Below, in pieces: positions 1 through 12,189 of a DNA stretch of 64,000 nucleotides (its first letter is position 1; every line of letters starts with the position of its first letter). The position numbers were made by a program, and so were the translations under genes. Source of the stretch: Pycnopodia helianthoides (taxonomy: Eukaryota; Echinodermata; Asteroidea; Forcipulatida; Asteriidae); contig CM063246.1 of the NCBI GenBank assembly GCA_032158295.1, forward strand, positions 7,369,589-7,433,588, read 5' to 3'. Under the pieces are notes generated by a model. That model saw only the letters and a program-made list of their open reading frames with translations. It was not told the origin of the DNA and searched no databases.

Positions 1-545
1 GACTATGTGGTTTATTCTACATGTCATTCATGAACCCATAAACATACAACACATGTGACTAACACCGAGGGCGCTATAACGATATAACAGTATCGTAACA
101 GCCTCCTGGAAGAAAAATATGATGGTGTCTTACAGGCAGAAGCCTAAACAATTTCTCCCATTGAACACTGAGTGTAAGTGTGATTGAATTATGTTGTATC
201 CTCACCCACTTTCCAGTTCTGCTATACAAACATCTTGCCAGTTTCTTCCACAGGTTTTGATGGTAAGAGTTCAGATTTAGTGGTCTGACTAAACAGCTGT
301 AGCGATGCGCCATTTCACCCAACTGACGATGCTGCTGCTGCATATTTAAAAAAAATATTTGATACTTCGTCAAGGCAACTGCGTTTGTATCAAAGTTATT
401 AGTAATTCCTGCACAGTATTGGCTGCAGTTTAGTAAACACAGCTACCTACGGCCCAGTCTGGTCCCATTCGGCTGGTGGATACTAACACAGCCGATTTGT
501 CAAAATCCGCCAGCCACACTACGTTTGGGCTAATGACCAGTCAAG
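1..545. other. intergenic, nothing recognised
   Basis: Mixed-composition DNA. The open frames are short and have no codon or splice support. I see no repeat shared with the rest of the window. Confidence 0.5.
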
Positions 546-720
546 GGCCCAATTTCACAGAGCTGCTTGAAGCAGAAAATATTGCTTGACAGTTTTCTGC
601 TGAGCAGAAAACCATTCACAAATTGTACATACGGTCGTTTGGCTGGTTACCTTAATCTGGTAAGCATAACTTTGTTGTGCTTAGCTTCTTTTTGTGCTAA
701 AGCAGCTCTATGAAATCGTG
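546..720. mobile_element. family C short inverted-repeat element
   Basis: Begins GGGCCCAATTTCACAGAGCT and ends with AGCAGCTCTATGAAATCG, so the ends are imperfect inverted repeats. Internal GCTTAGC, GCTAAGCA and TGCTGAGCAG motifs, and a central 'ggctggttacc' segment, recur near 13092, 39580, 54105 and 63740. There is no coding capacity. A MITE-like non-autonomous DNA element is the likely identity, but the target-site duplication is unclear. Confidence 0.55.
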
Positions 721-1315
721 TTTGAACAGTTATTACTGCCAGTGAATACTGTCCGAAACAGCAAGTCTGTGACTTTCATTTCTGTATGTATTTTTATCGT
801 TATAAGATAGAGAAATTTCAAATTAACCCAAAGAAGATTTTCATAATATACATGTAAACACCGAGTGGTCTTCAGTCGTGAAAAAAGTTTTTATCTTCTA
901 TTTTTTTTTTTTACTACAATCAAGACTTACACAGCTGAACTTCCAGAAAGGGAGTTTGACTGATAACGCCAACAACTTCATAAATTTAATAACAGTAAAC
1001 TGTTCTTTAAGTTCATAGGCCCCGATGAACTGATTTTTTGCTCTTGTGGTTAGTTATCGGTTGCAATTTAAATAAATCGGAGTTATAATTAATTGCTACT
1101 TTAAAGTTTTAACTTAAATTAGAAATGACAAAACTTGCATTAAGTTTTTACCCTAATTTAATTATTTTCTCCCACTGAACTCTCCATCAAGCTTTATAAT
1201 CTGCAGACTGTCTGTTTGTAGTTAGCAGATCGCTAGGGCCTTAGGAGGGGTCAACTGTAGAATGCAGGCAGGTACCTGCGCCTCCACCGAGTCGGGACTC
1301 AGGGTCACAGTCACG
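721..1315. other. AT-rich intergenic DNA
   Basis: Contains a poly-T run near 901-912. Nothing else recognised. Confidence 0.5.
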
Positions 1316-1873
1316 TATATATGTTGGGCGCGATCGGTCAATCTGCGCGATCGACCGATCGCGTTGCGCTATTGAAAGATCTATTGGTCGCGCAGCAATC
1401 GGTCGATCGGGCAACAATTGGTCGATCACGCAACAATTGGTCGATCGCGATACAAACACGCGCTATCGACCGATTGTGCAGGATTGGTTTGGCGCGATCG
1501 ACCGATTGTGCAGGAATAGTTTTGCGCGATCGGCCGATTGGGTTAGGGCATGGTTAGGGTACGGGTTAGGGTACGGGTTAGGATACGGGTTAGGGTTAGG
1601 GTAAGGGTTAGGGTAAGTGTTAGGGTTAGGGTTAGGGTTAGGGTTAGGGTTAGGGCACGATCGGTCATTCCTGCACGATCGGCCGATCACGCAAAAAATA
1701 CTTGAAGCGCGATCGGTCGATCGAGCAAAGATGTTCATTTCGCGATCGACCGATTGTTGCGCGATCGACCGATTGTTGCGCGATCGACCGATTGCTGCGC
1801 GAACAATAGATCTTTCAATAGCGCAGCGCAATCGGTTGATCGCGCAGATTGACCGATCGCGCCCAACATATAC
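1316..1873. repeat. palindromic element with telomere-like core
   Basis: The left arm (1316 to about 1545) and right arm (about 1657-1873) are reverse complements. Both outer ends read as TATGTTGGGCGCGATCGGTC going inward, and the match continues through 'gctattgaaagatctattg' for roughly 145 bp before becoming patchier. Each arm is packed with copies of a CGATCGACCGATTG-type motif. The arms enclose a one-directional TTAGGG-type core. The open frames seen on both strands are by-products of this low-complexity repeat (Arg/Ser/Asp-rich strings) and are not genes. Confidence 0.85.
1546..1656 (+). repeat. interstitial telomere-like TTAGGG array
   Basis: Degenerate units (GGTACGGGTTAGGGT and similar) lead into six perfect TTAGGG units at 1620-1655. 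All are in the same orientation. The array lies exactly between the palindrome arms of the surrounding element. Confidence 0.9.
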
Positions 1874-2875
1874 ACTACAGTACGCCGCATTCTTCATTTC
1901 ATGTGTACCTGTAATTCTATAGTTACTCCCGTACTAAGACTACCATACTAGTGACTAGTGTAAGCATAATATATGGAGGAGTACTGCTGGTATTCTGGTG
2001 TCACGTTAGTCATGTTATTTAGTGGAGTAGAAATTAAAATAAGTTAGAAACTTTGCACCATGAGTCATGATGATGATCATGCATGAGCATGGCATGTGGC
2101 ATTGGCATTGTCATCCATTGGAAATATAGTCTCTCATTTGTAATTATAATAAATAATACTGTCTATAGCCTATCCCAATACTAGTAAATATTGCAAATGC
2201 AATGCACTGTTTTTTAATAACAATCAAGGCAATCAAGTAGCCCTGGTAGGACCTCAGTATCCTTTGCACTGCCGCGACTGCGGCGCGGTGCGTGTATGCA
2301 ACGCGTACGGAGGAGTCCAATCTGGGCTAGGCAATCAAGGTGGATGGCGATCAGATTCAGAATATAATACATGGATGGAATGCCACTCTTGCTATCTCTG
2401 TGTGATTATGTACATGGCGTTACCTCCTACCTTAAATACTTAGCATGATAACATTCATTATTCCAACATTTCGGACCCCAACCTCATCGTTCGTTTTTCC
2501 TCAGGGCGCCGCCATTGTGTACTCGTTCTAACTTTAGGTTAAAAAGCTTCTGTATTTTTAGTTACAGAACAAAGCATTTAATATCACGAATTAATAATAT
2601 TTTTTATACACAATCATTAGAAAATACTAATGTGTAAGTACTACTCTTTTAAATTGTAAAATTCATTGCGATATTATACTTACAGAAGTAGTGAACGAGA
2701 CTTAATTTTCTAAATTCGAACCCTTGTTTACAATTATTCGACCCCAGATGTCCAACACAAGATAAAGGAATTTTGTAAACGAGGTTGACAAACTCGGTCT
2801 GCTTTAGTCTGGTCCCCTTGTAAACGTTAACATTGTCAGCATTAAGTACGTATACGCATTCCAGTTACTTGACGT
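1874..2875. other. region upstream of RPL13
   Basis: No coding sequence recognised. A short GC-rich patch (CCGCGACTGCGGCGCGG) lies near 2272. A pyrimidine stretch followed by GGCGCCGCCATTG near 2491-2516 is an alternative candidate for an RPL13 5' end. Confidence 0.4.
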
Positions 2876-2901
2876 CCTCTTCGTGGGGTTAGAATCCCTT
2901 G
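2876..2901 (+). other. RPL13: candidate non-coding exon 1 of RPL13 (TOP-like)
   Basis: The pyrimidine string CCTCTTC near 2875-2881 is followed within about 25 bases by the strong donor CTTG|GTAAGT (intron starts at 2902). Ribosomal-protein mRNAs typically start with a 5' terminal oligopyrimidine tract in a short non-coding exon. The next exon here brings only GTTTCAAG before the ATG, so an upstream leader exon is required. No TATA box is visible. The exact transcription start is inferred; the competing site is near 2491-2516. Confidence 0.45.
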
Positions 2902-4140
2902 GTAAGTTGCGATATTTAATATCCGTGAAAAAATCCACCCTTTTTTAAAGCCATCGGACTTTGGAGAATAAAATTGAACACAATAATTAATTAAATGTGC
3001 ATCATACATTCGTATGTGTGTAATATTTTTTCTTAATATTTCCTTATGTAACTGAATTAGGTTAAAAAGGCCACGTTACTTTTTCTTCAAAAAGTCCATA
3101 TAGTTACGTATGCCTCTACGTAAATATGTACGCATGATGTACATGTGAATGCCTTACCGATTTATTTTAACTACGTCGCATAGAATCGGATTCGTTGCTT
3201 TATATAAGCCCATGTTTTTGGAATTGGGGCTGTGATTGTAAGGTTCTAAACACATTTTCCAGTTGTAAGCATTTAACTTTAAGTTTTGCAATTTGATAAA
3301 GCATGTTTTTAGTGAGTAGGCGTAAAAACAGAGTTGAGTTGTCGGTACTCGGTAGGTTTTGTATTTGGCAGTGAAAAAAATGATCCAAAACACTTTGCCA
3401 GATGTAGTCGGTAGTCTTCTCTTCTCTGGTCAATATCTTTGAGGCGTTTTTCACCTTTAATCAAAGAAATTGTTTCAAAAATCAAAGTAAATGTCAATTA
3501 AATAATGAACGCTTTTACTTTTAAATAGGGAATTAAAGTTGAACTTAAGTAAACATTAAATTTTAAATGAAAATCCCCATAATCGCACATAGATTGAGAA
3601 ATGGGTAAAAAACTTGAATCTTGTATATATATTTTTTCTGAATCCTTCATGAATGTACCACTACTTACCAACCAGTACCACCCATAAATGGTTGAAAACT
3701 CTGCCACATGGCAGCAAATTGATGCACAAACACAGTCACAAAGCGGATGACATACAATCACAGAAGATGGCAGCAAAATAATGTGTCTGATCATTTTGCC
3801 ACCTCTCTGGCAGTACCACTGCCTAAATTTTATGACTTTAAACAATTGAATGATGTCACTTTTTCATTGTCAGTTTTAATTGTTCTAAAAGCAAGTGAAC
3901 AAAGCCAACATGCTCTTTTGAAACTCAAGTGTTATTTTTACACTCTAATCTGCATAAATGTCAAACTTTTATGTTTTTTCCGAAGAGCTGATTGTATCTC
4001 TTCCAAGTTCCAATTGCCTGGTTTTGTTAGCATGTCATATCATAATTCACAATCACTTTGTTAAAAATTCTAGCGAGACATGTTTTTTTTAGACTAATTT
4101 GTTTCTCTGGTTTTACTTACCAATTTCCTCAGGTTTCAAG

Positions 4141-7100
4141 ATGACCAAGCGACGCAATGGGGTAATTCCCAATGTTCACTTCCACAAAAACTGGCAGGAG
4201 CGGGTGAAGACATGGTTCGACCAGCCAATGCGCAAGCGTCGCCGACGAAAGACCCGTGTCAAGAAGGCCCTGAAGATTGCCCCACGCCCCGTGGCTGGTC
4301 CAATTCGCCCAGTTGTGCGTTGTCCTACCTTCAAGTACCACACCAAAGTTCGAGGTGGACGAGGCTTTTCCCTTGAAGAGCTGAAGGTACTTAGTTTGTT
4401 TGTGTGTACCCTTGAGTTCAAATAAAAAACATTTTGTGACACTAGACTTTGTCTTTTGCATTTTGGTTCTGGTCTTGTAACAAATGTTCTGGTCCAGTAA
4501 AAATTGTGAACTTTAAGAGCCCTGCATTCTCGTTGACTTTGCCCCCAAATTCAAACCCTGTTTGCATTTATTTGCCAAGATTTGCATAACCATGAAGGGA
4601 AGCAGGACTGTACCATGAGTTAAGTTTTAAGGAGAAATGGTCAGCTGAGTGAAAGTGAAAGTCGGTAGCATTAAATATTCTTTGTGCCCTTTGTCTGGCA
4701 AGAAAGTAATGAAGGTCGATATGTGTTATTTTCTTGGCCGTTGTGCCTAGTTAAGTATTAAACTAAATTACAAAGAAAACAAAATATGGTTTGTGATTTT
4801 AAAGCGAGGAAAAAAAACGGGCATGGAATTTCATCTTATAGAGGGCAAGGCCATTTTGTAAGTAGCACTTTCGGTGGAAAATCTTACAGTCTATTGGAAA
4901 CTTTTGAAGGGGCACCAAGGCCAAGACCCGGGCAACATATGCCATGGCGGCCTTGTAATTTCAGGCCTGAAGTCGTTAATGAAATTACAGAATGCAAATA
5001 AATGTGTTTAACGCTTTTCTGTTTGATCAGAAAGGCAAAAGTTACTTTTAAAATCAACTCTTAAAGTATTAATTATTTTTAAATTAATTTATTTTACAGG
5101 CTGCTGGTATCTTCAAGAGGTATGCCCCAACCATCGGCATCTCAGTTGACCACAGGAGGAAAAACCGTTCAGTCGAGGGTCTCCAGGCCAACGTTCAGCG
5201 TCTGAAGGAGTACCGCTCTAAGCTCATCCTCTTCCCCAAGAAGGCTAGCAATCCTAAGAAGGGAGACAGTGAGGTAGGCTTAATATTCACCTTTCCAGGG
5301 GGAAAAAATGCCCCTGCTATTTTTGAGACCAGAATTTGCATTTAACCAGCCTCAAAGATAACACTGGAATGACAAATTTATGTTCTTTTTTAAACACTAT
5401 TTTCATGCTGTAGGATTTTTTTTGCATGTTTCTAGTTTCAGTCAGTTTTGTAAATTGCATAGTGACCTTTCATTCAGTCTGTCTTTGGTAGGGTCAGTTT
5501 GGCTTTAAATGTTGCAAGCCATTTTCTTCATCTTTTGCATAATGTGCAGTAACTAATACACATGTAAATCAATTTGTCTTGTTTTCTGTTGTACCATTTA
5601 TGCAGACCGTTTTTGTTTTGACTGCTCTCAGCCAAGATCCATATACATGTACCCTAGTACATGTACATGTACATGTTTATTTTAGTGTTTTCTGTGCTAT
5701 GCTGGTCTTTTTAAATTAAGTCTCTTTATATTCTTTAAGAAATTTTTTATTTTGTAAAGTGCCTCTTATGTGGATCAGCATAAAGCGCTCAATAAATGTA
5801 ATTACTATTATTGAGAAAATAAAATTAGCTGACATTGCAAACTACTTACCAACCAAAAGGACCGTTGGTATAAATGCAAAAAAAAGTTAGTGGCCCGATG
5901 TTAAGACCCTAGCAGAGTCTTTCTCGAAGGCTAAATAACAACACAACGCACAACACATAAACAGGTAAACTAGTGTAAGAGAAGCAGTCAAGTGGAAATA
6001 GATGAAAAGAGAGAGGGGCAGAAAGCACACAGCAAAAGCAAGGGATGAAGCAATGTGTGTTGTGTTGTCATTTAGCCATCGAGAAAGACTCTGCAAGGAC
6101 TGAACGTCGGGCCACTAACCATTTTTTGTACTATTGCTATTTTTATTATCATGCAATACCCATGGTTGGAGATTTCTCCATGGATTTAATTTCAAAAGTT
6201 TTAAGGCTCGGTTCATTCAACAGTAACTTGGCTTTTCTTTTCAATTATATGTATTTTCTTGTTTGTGTAATTAACTCAATTTCTCAAACAACCCACTAGT
6301 TTTTCTTCTATTTGTATAAATGTGACTGGGGGAATTCTTGCAAATTTTGTGTTGCCCAGTGGCGTGTCGTGTCGTGGTCGAGCAGTCAAGTAAGTGCACT
6401 GGACTCATCTTCTGGTGTTTCTGGTCAGCAGAGTGGGGGTTCGAGTCCCTGTCTTGACACTTGTGTCTGTGAGCGAGACACTTAACCGTTATGGCTTTGT
6501 CCTTCAGATGGGATGTAAAGCTGTAGGTCCTGTGCATTGTGTAGTGCACGTAAAAGATCCCAGTACACTTAAATAATTGTGAAGAGAAGGGGTTCGCCCC
6601 AGTGTTTTCTGGTATGGTTGGCTGCAAATTATGCTGCAGCAATTTGTAAACTGTTACACTCTGCAATGTCAAAAATGGGTCTTGTATTTTGAACATAGCT
6701 CCACATACCTTGAATAGAAATATTTAGCACTTTGAGTCGTCCTCGGGTGATAAAGTGCTGTATTAGAACTGCATATTATTAATATAAAATGAAATGTGAA
6801 GTTTTAAATTTGAGGCAAGGTGTTTGCCTCGATTGACATGTTCTTACATGTGGTATAGCTTTTAGTTAACACCCAGGTTAACATGTTCTAACTTGTAGCT
6901 CCTAATTAGTGTAAACACAAATCAGGTTTCCTTTTTTTGCTTTAAGATTTGCTATGTATTTTACATTGCTCGTTGTTTATTAAGCAGGCTTTCCTTAGAA
7001 TGCCTCCTTGTTGTTTTTTAAGCAGGCTTTCCTTAGAGTGCCTCCATGATTAAATACAACTGAAAATTTTCAAGGATTACATTTCTGAGGTAAGCCGACC

Positions 7101-7386
7101 TCAAGTCCACTATAAAAATGAGACGATCATTAATTGAACATTTGTTTGTTTCTGTCTTCAGGAGGCTGAGCTGAAGGTGGCCAAGCAGTTGGATGGTCCC
7201 ATCATGCCCATCAAGAATGTCTTCAAGAAGGAGAAGGCACGTGTCATCACTGATGAAGAGAAGAAGCACAGCGTGTTCCAGGCTCTCCGCATGGGTCGCA
7301 GCAACGCCAGGCTGTACGGCATCCGAGCCAAGAGAAAGCGCGAGAAGGAAGAGGAAGAACGCGAGAAGGCTACGAGAAAGAAGTAG
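4141..7386 (+). CDS. RPL13: 60S ribosomal protein L13 (eL13), three coding exons
   Basis: Coding exons are 4141-4386 (82 codons), 5100-5273 (58 codons) and 7162-7386 (74 codons plus TAG), all joined in phase 0, giving 214 residues (human protein 211). The acceptors are TTTCCTCAG, ATTTTACAG and TGTCTTCAG; the donors are AAG|GTACTT and GAG|GTAGGC. The start is [16 protein letters not shown]. Family signatures in order are [68 protein letters not shown] and [12 protein letters not shown], followed by a basic/acidic tail ending RKK. eL13 is a structural protein of the cytosolic large ribosomal subunit that binds rRNA. The ATG follows the 5'-UTR bases GTTTCAAG in the same exon. No lesions are seen, so this is the intact functional gene and not a processed copy. 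The last intron (5274-7161) hosts a SINE and an inverted repeat. I looked for a C/D-box snoRNA in the introns and found none I could support. Confidence 0.98.
5835..6127. repeat. inverted-repeat element in RPL13 intron
   Basis: The left arm (about 5883-5951, TAGTGGCCCGATGTTAAG then GCAGAGTCTTTCTCGAAG) is mirrored by the right arm (about 6050-6127, TCGAGAAAGACTCTGC then GAACGTCGGGCCACTAAC). A related half-copy lies near 30089-30250. The spacer between the arms holds an AG-rich stretch. Short open frames on both strands come from the palindrome. Confidence 0.7.
6358..6790 (+). mobile_element. tRNA-derived SINE, family 1, in RPL13 intron
   Basis: An A-box-like TGGTCGAGCAGTCAAG lies near 6376 and a B-box GGTTCGAGTCCC near 6437, about 60 bp apart, as in a tRNA promoter. 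The body then reads 'gagacacttaaccgttatgg', 'gatgggatgtaaagc' and 'agagaaggggttcgcccc', and the end is AT-rich (near 6776-6785). The same body recurs at 15305-15690 and, reversed and interrupted, at 51870-52712. Transcribed by RNA polymerase III when active; this copy is diverged. Confidence 0.85.
6981..7045 (+). repeat. two-copy direct repeat in RPL13 intron
   Basis: TAAGCAGGCTTTCCTTAGA followed by (A/G)TGCCTCC occurs at 6981-7007 and again at 7019-7045, a period of 38 bp with one mismatch. This is a recent local duplication. Confidence 0.9.
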
Positions 7387-7582
7387 ATTGTCGTCATAAG
7401 CTATCATCATTAACAACAACAAATAGACCTGACATAATTATTTGTGTTACGCCATATTCAAATTTGTCTTTGGTGTAGGTTTTGTTCAACTTTTGCTAAA
7501 ATCTTTGTCCAAAGATGGTCATTTTGGGCACAGCCATTCTCTAACGCAATCATGCCATTGTGTATATTATTCGGTGGAAAGG

Positions 7583-7588
7583 AATAAA
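7583..7588 (+). promoter_or_regulatory. RPL13 polyadenylation signal
   Basis: A canonical AATAAA lies 197 bases after the stop codon (7384-7386), a normal 3'-UTR length for a ribosomal protein mRNA. No closer AATAAA is seen on the + strand. Confidence 0.75.
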
Positions 7589-7829
7589 AATCAAAACCCC
7601 GGAAAGCTAAGAAGCTAAATATTTGGTGTCATCTTGGTTTCCTTTTAGAGTCAAGTGTTTTAACACAATGATGTTTATTTTAAGATTCATGAATTTTTTT
7701 TGTTCATGAATCTGTCAAAAGCATTTGTTTTATAACTACCCAAAGTATCGCAAATCTGGTCGGTGATTAATCAGGTTTTTATTATATGGGTTTTGAGGCA
7801 TTGCATGGTGAAGTACCAATATATACATG

Positions 7830-7962
7830 TATTCGGTTTGTGGTAACACCATGTGTATAAATATCTACTTTGTTGTGTAGATTTTGTTCTTTAGAGAACT
7901 TGTCTTGCTATTTATTCTACTACCGCGGAGTAGATTTTCGGAATTCGAAAGAGGCGAAACTT
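7830..7962 (+). repeat. dispersed repeat, copy 1
   Basis: Shares 'ggtaacaccatgtgtata', 'cttgctatttattctact' and CCGCGG...TTTTCGGAATTCG in the same order with 53783-53906. Non-coding; probably a fragment of a transposable element. Confidence 0.7.
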
Positions 7963-10803
7963 GCATCACAGTTATGACCAAACTTTTTATTGAAATGACG
8001 CAGAGTCTATCTGTATGTAATGTTCTGTAAATTTAGGAGGTTTTATCTTCACAACGAGAGGAAATAACCATAAAATTTCCAGGATTTTTTTAATTTCCAT
8101 ACAATCTCATCCATGGGTAATAATGTATCCATCTTGATAATAGGGATGTGCCAGCTGGACATGCGGTAAATAAAACACGAAATAATACACACTTAATAAG
8201 GCTGATGGTATAACATACTGATGTACATGTATGTTGAGTTCTGCCCATTGCAAGACAATAGCTGCAGAGAGAGAAGTATAGAGGTTGAGATCGGGTTCAG
8301 AGTTCTTGACCTTTTCAAATCACACGCCTGTCATTGGTGCTTGATATGGGCCATGGTGTACCTTCATTATGTGTTTGGAATCTTCAGATTTTTTAGGGGG
8401 GGGTACTTCAATACAAGAAAAATAGTTTATGTATGAGAACATTTGGGGGGATACCCTCTGCCCCATGTCGCCTATGTATGAATTTTTCTCCGCCTTGAGA
8501 AACCATTTATAGGTTTGATTGAGAATGGATTGGTTCTTCATTACCCACGAGTGTACCATGGATATGTAACCGTGTGCTGTACATGTATTTGATTTGTGGA
8601 GGGTGATTGCTTCAACTCGGCTCCCCCTAGAAGGAGATGTGAATCTCTAAAATTAAGTGTTTTTTGGGGGGTGGGGGCAGCAAATTTATAACTTGCAATG
8701 TATCAAAAACGCTAACCGCAAGACTTGATTAAAACATTCAATAGTAGTGTCTTGTGGAGTGTGTGCCGTTAGCAAAGAGTAAAACAAAAGAAGATGAGGC
8801 CAACTACGGGCACAGAACCCAAACTTCAGCTATTTAATACACGGTTCAGTGTGAGTGGGTTGGCAAAGAAAATAATAATTTGTTTTGGTTGAACATCACA
8901 CAACCCCGGGTGGCGCTGTCACTGTTTTTCCTGTGGCTACTCAAGGGTTGTTGTAAAACCTCTGATGATGGGATTGTAGATGAAGTCCGTTTAATACCCC
9001 CCCGTGTTTACTTGCCTGTGATCATTGGATCTACCTGCGAGTATCGTGTAATAATTACCCGAGAGGCGATGTAACTTATCTACAGGTGTTTGGACTACCC
9101 CAATACAAGGATTGTTTAGTTTATTTTTTCAATCGAATCTATTGTCGTTTGTCTGGAAGTCGTGTCAAGGTGTGTGCAAGTCCTGGCCGTTGTCATAGGG
9201 AAATCTTTTCCCCCGGAGGTTCTGTCCCCTAAGGTAAATTAATGTGGGCAGAAGGAGGTTGATTCAAAAGAGGGCGCTATCGGAAGAAATGAGTTCGCCT
9301 TATTGAGGGAGGGGGAACACAGAATGCTCCTACCACATCGTTTTTGGCATGAGGCAGGCATCTGATTTATCAGTAGTTTTCTTGATAATCAGTAGTCTTC
9401 TGAATAAGCAAAATGTTCATTATAGAGATGTAATACTGGGCCTGGGCCCTTTGCTATATGACCAGACCCTAAGATATCTAATTGAAATGATGTAGAAAGT
9501 TTACATACCTCTAAAATGTAACATTATTGCGCATTATTTATTTTTTATACAATCTCGCCCCTGATGAATCTATAAAGGGTGTGATTGCACCGACACTTTC
9601 CGGTGGGAACCAATTTGAACGGGTAACATTGACTTGAGAAGTATGCACTGGGGACCTTGGACAGTCCAAACACTGTTGTCCTTTTAAACGAAGTGCAATT
9701 TGTAAAATTTCACAACCATGCTAACATTAAGCAAGGGACCCCTGCTAAATTGCTGTCGTGTGAAAAGGGCTCTTGACATGGATTGAATCTTGAATGCAAT
9801 CGCCCCCCTAAAAAAGCTGACTCTTGAAATGTTTTTGAAATTTGGGCCTACGTTTCAGTCAGAAATAAAATATGTTTTATTGATTACCAAACGAAGCTGG
9901 GATGCAATGAAATTGTTCAGTCCTTGTGATTCACTATGCGGGCATGGCCGTTGGTATACCTGTCTACCCAATGACATATATTCCTTCCAGACTCGTCCTG
10001 GAATCCATGATCTTTGTTAAAGTTGTAACGAACAAATTGAACGAAATATTTCACTACAATTACTATCTGGACTATTGGTGACAAAGGAGGGTATATGCTG
10101 GTTGGTGGGGGGGGGGTGCGGGGAGCATAGTCGTACAACGGGGGTGGGGGAGGGGGCAACTCCCCCAAATTCGGGCAAAACTTGGGAAAAACTCGGGCAT
10201 AGCAAGAAGAAAAACATTGGACAGAGAAAGCAAAAATACTTTTTATCCGGTATTAGAAATAAGTACTTACGTTTCTGTGTGAATATTCGGGCAAATCAAG
10301 CCCTTTCCCCCCCTTAACCAATACGCCCATGGCGGGGAGGGATGATGGGTGGGGACGGGGACCTCAAGGACGCCGACCTGCCAGATATGGCCGTGCTGAT
10401 ACAACGTTCAGCGACATACTTAACTAAAATAAAATACAAACTCTTCACAATTCCCAATTTATTGACATCATCTTTCATTTCTTTTTATTTAGGCATGTGG
10501 AGTCATGATTGCGTGCATACCACTCGGATCCATACCAAACTGTGAACATAGGGCCCACATGTGTTAAGACATTTATACAAAAAACAAATACAACTAAATT
10601 GCTGCGGTTGTGGCAGCAATTACAAATCAATATGAAAAAGCAAAAGAACTTATAGATTTTCAAATGGACCATAACATTGCAACGTTCTAAATTCCGATCA
10701 ACGGGAAAGTAAAAATGGCCTAACAATTGTTGTTCATCCGTTCACAACAAAATGAATCCTAACCCTGGAAATTAATTTTGTCCATCGGTCAACGACATTC
10801 AAC
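7963..10803. other. gene-free stretch
   Basis: No gene or recognised repeat. G-runs occur near 8395-8402, 8665-8680 and 10107-10155. The short open frames here are proline- or glycine-rich products of these runs. Confidence 0.5.
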
Positions 10804-10807
10804 TTAA

Positions 10808-11183
10808 AAGGAACATTACAGAATTGGTAATTGTAAAATATACTTTTGATCACAGATTTACATAAAACTTACACGGTCTAATGATGACGATAGTAGAGAA
10901 CATCCCTTGAAATATTTCTGTCTGATAATGCCATATTTGATGAGAAATGAATAAACTAATTTTCCGATTGGAGTTTATCGCTCAGTGAGCGTTTTATTCA
11001 TGTGTTGAACCTATATGATTTCATGCAAATTGTAATCGGTTTTTCACTATTTTCTCGTGACCCAGATGGCCGATCGATCTCAAACTTCTACAGTTTGTCA
11101 GTTTAAGTATATGGTGGATTACATAAAGTGCTCACACTGCCAGCAACTGTTTTGTTAGCAAAAACCAATTCTGTAATGTTCCT
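10808..11183 (+). mobile_element. family A TTAA-flanked MITE, copy 1
   Basis: The terminal inverted repeat AGGAACATTACAGAATTGGT at the left is mirrored by ACCAATTCTGTAATGTTCCT at the right. TTAA lies on the left and a degenerate TTGA on the right. The body carries 'gagtttatcgctcagtgag' and 'gatggccgatcgatctcaaa'. It has no coding frame, so it would depend on a transposase supplied elsewhere. TTAA duplication with AGG...CCT ends matches the T2/Kolobok-type MITE pattern (TTAAAGG); piggyBac also uses TTAA but usually has CC-type ends. Confidence 0.92.
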
Positions 11184-11311
11184 TTGAAAGAAGCAAAAAC
11201 TTGGAGGCAATTACTTTAACTCGGTATTAAAACAAAGTGAGGATGGTAAATACGTTTTTTTTAAGAGGCGAGGTAGTCCAACCACGCGCAAAACCTACCC
11301 GTCTTTTTCAA

Positions 11312-11680
11312 ATAAAGACCAGCCTGAACGAAAACGGCAACAAGTGACCTTGGCTGTAATTAATTTAAAATGTTTTCAACCATTAAGGAAATTGAGTTCA
11401 CATGAGAGTCAACATGTTTTAATTGTAAACGAAATCCACTCATTTTGAATACCCAATTCTCCGTTGCTTTCATAAAAATTTGCGAAAAGCCCCGTGACCC
11501 CATCACTCACGTTACGTCATTTTTGGGAGCTCCGTTTTGTATAGCTGCTGTACGACGTCAAGTATTGCCATTTTGGCGCACGCCGTCAACGGCAGAAGTC
11601 AACTAGTTTTTCAAACCTTGAGGTCTGGGCCTAATTTTTGGGTCGATAGTTACACAAAATACAGAAGTTAAAAAATATCA
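11312..11680 (+). mobile_element. family D element, copy 1 (right end lost)
   Basis: Shares AAAGACCAGC(C/T)TGAA at its left, 'gttacgtcatttt', 'gggagctccgtt' and GACGCACGCCGTCAACGGC-type sequence with 52013-52485. The match fades after about 11680. The left flank ATAA is a degenerate TTAA. Non-coding. Confidence 0.75.
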
Positions 11681-11891
11681 AAATGAAATAAAATAAAGAT
11701 AAATATCTTTGGGCTGTGCTCATCTCATACTAAGTGCACACTTTTTGCCGGCTATCCTTTGACCTTTACTTCTTTCATACAAATAAACTTGTTTTACACT
11801 AGTACCCTCACAAAATAATTATTTTCATAAACAAGTGCACACTTTTGCGTGAGACCAAGCTTTTACTTTATTCACTTATATTGTATTGTAA

Positions 11892-12181
11892 AGGCAGGGT
11901 ATACCTTTGGTAATTACTCCAAAAATTTATGACCATAAAAACTTACTGTTTTTCACTCAAAAATTGTAATCTGAAAAAAGCATCACGCATGAAGCCTTTC
12001 TGAGGCATCTGAAAGCACACACTTCTATGCAACAAGGGTGCGCTTTTTCTGTCATTATTTTCTTGCAACTTTGATGACCAATTGAACCCAATTTTTCACA
12101 GGCTTGTTAGAATATGCATCTGTTGGGATACACCAAGTGAGGATACTGGTCCTTGACAATTACCAAAAGTATAATCTGCCT
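11892..12181 (+). mobile_element. family B TTAA MITE, internally deleted
   Basis: Starts AGGCAGGGTATACCTTTGGT and ends ACCAAAAGTATAATCTGCCT followed by TTAA. The internal 'gcatgaagcctttctgaggc' and 'gatacaccaagtgaggatac' match the copy at 61501-61881. It is about 90 bp shorter than that copy. Confidence 0.85.
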
Positions 12182-12189
12182 TTAAATAA

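Noticed and set aside
1241..1922. Overlapping open frames of 72-144 codons on both strands
   Set aside because: They are translations of the palindromic repeat and its telomere-like core (Arg/Asp/Ser strings and Pro-Asn repeats), not genes.
2902..7161. C/D-box snoRNA in the RPL13 introns
   Set aside because: In vertebrates RPL13 hosts a snoRNA, but I found no RTGATGA/CTGA pair at suitable spacing with a closing stem here.
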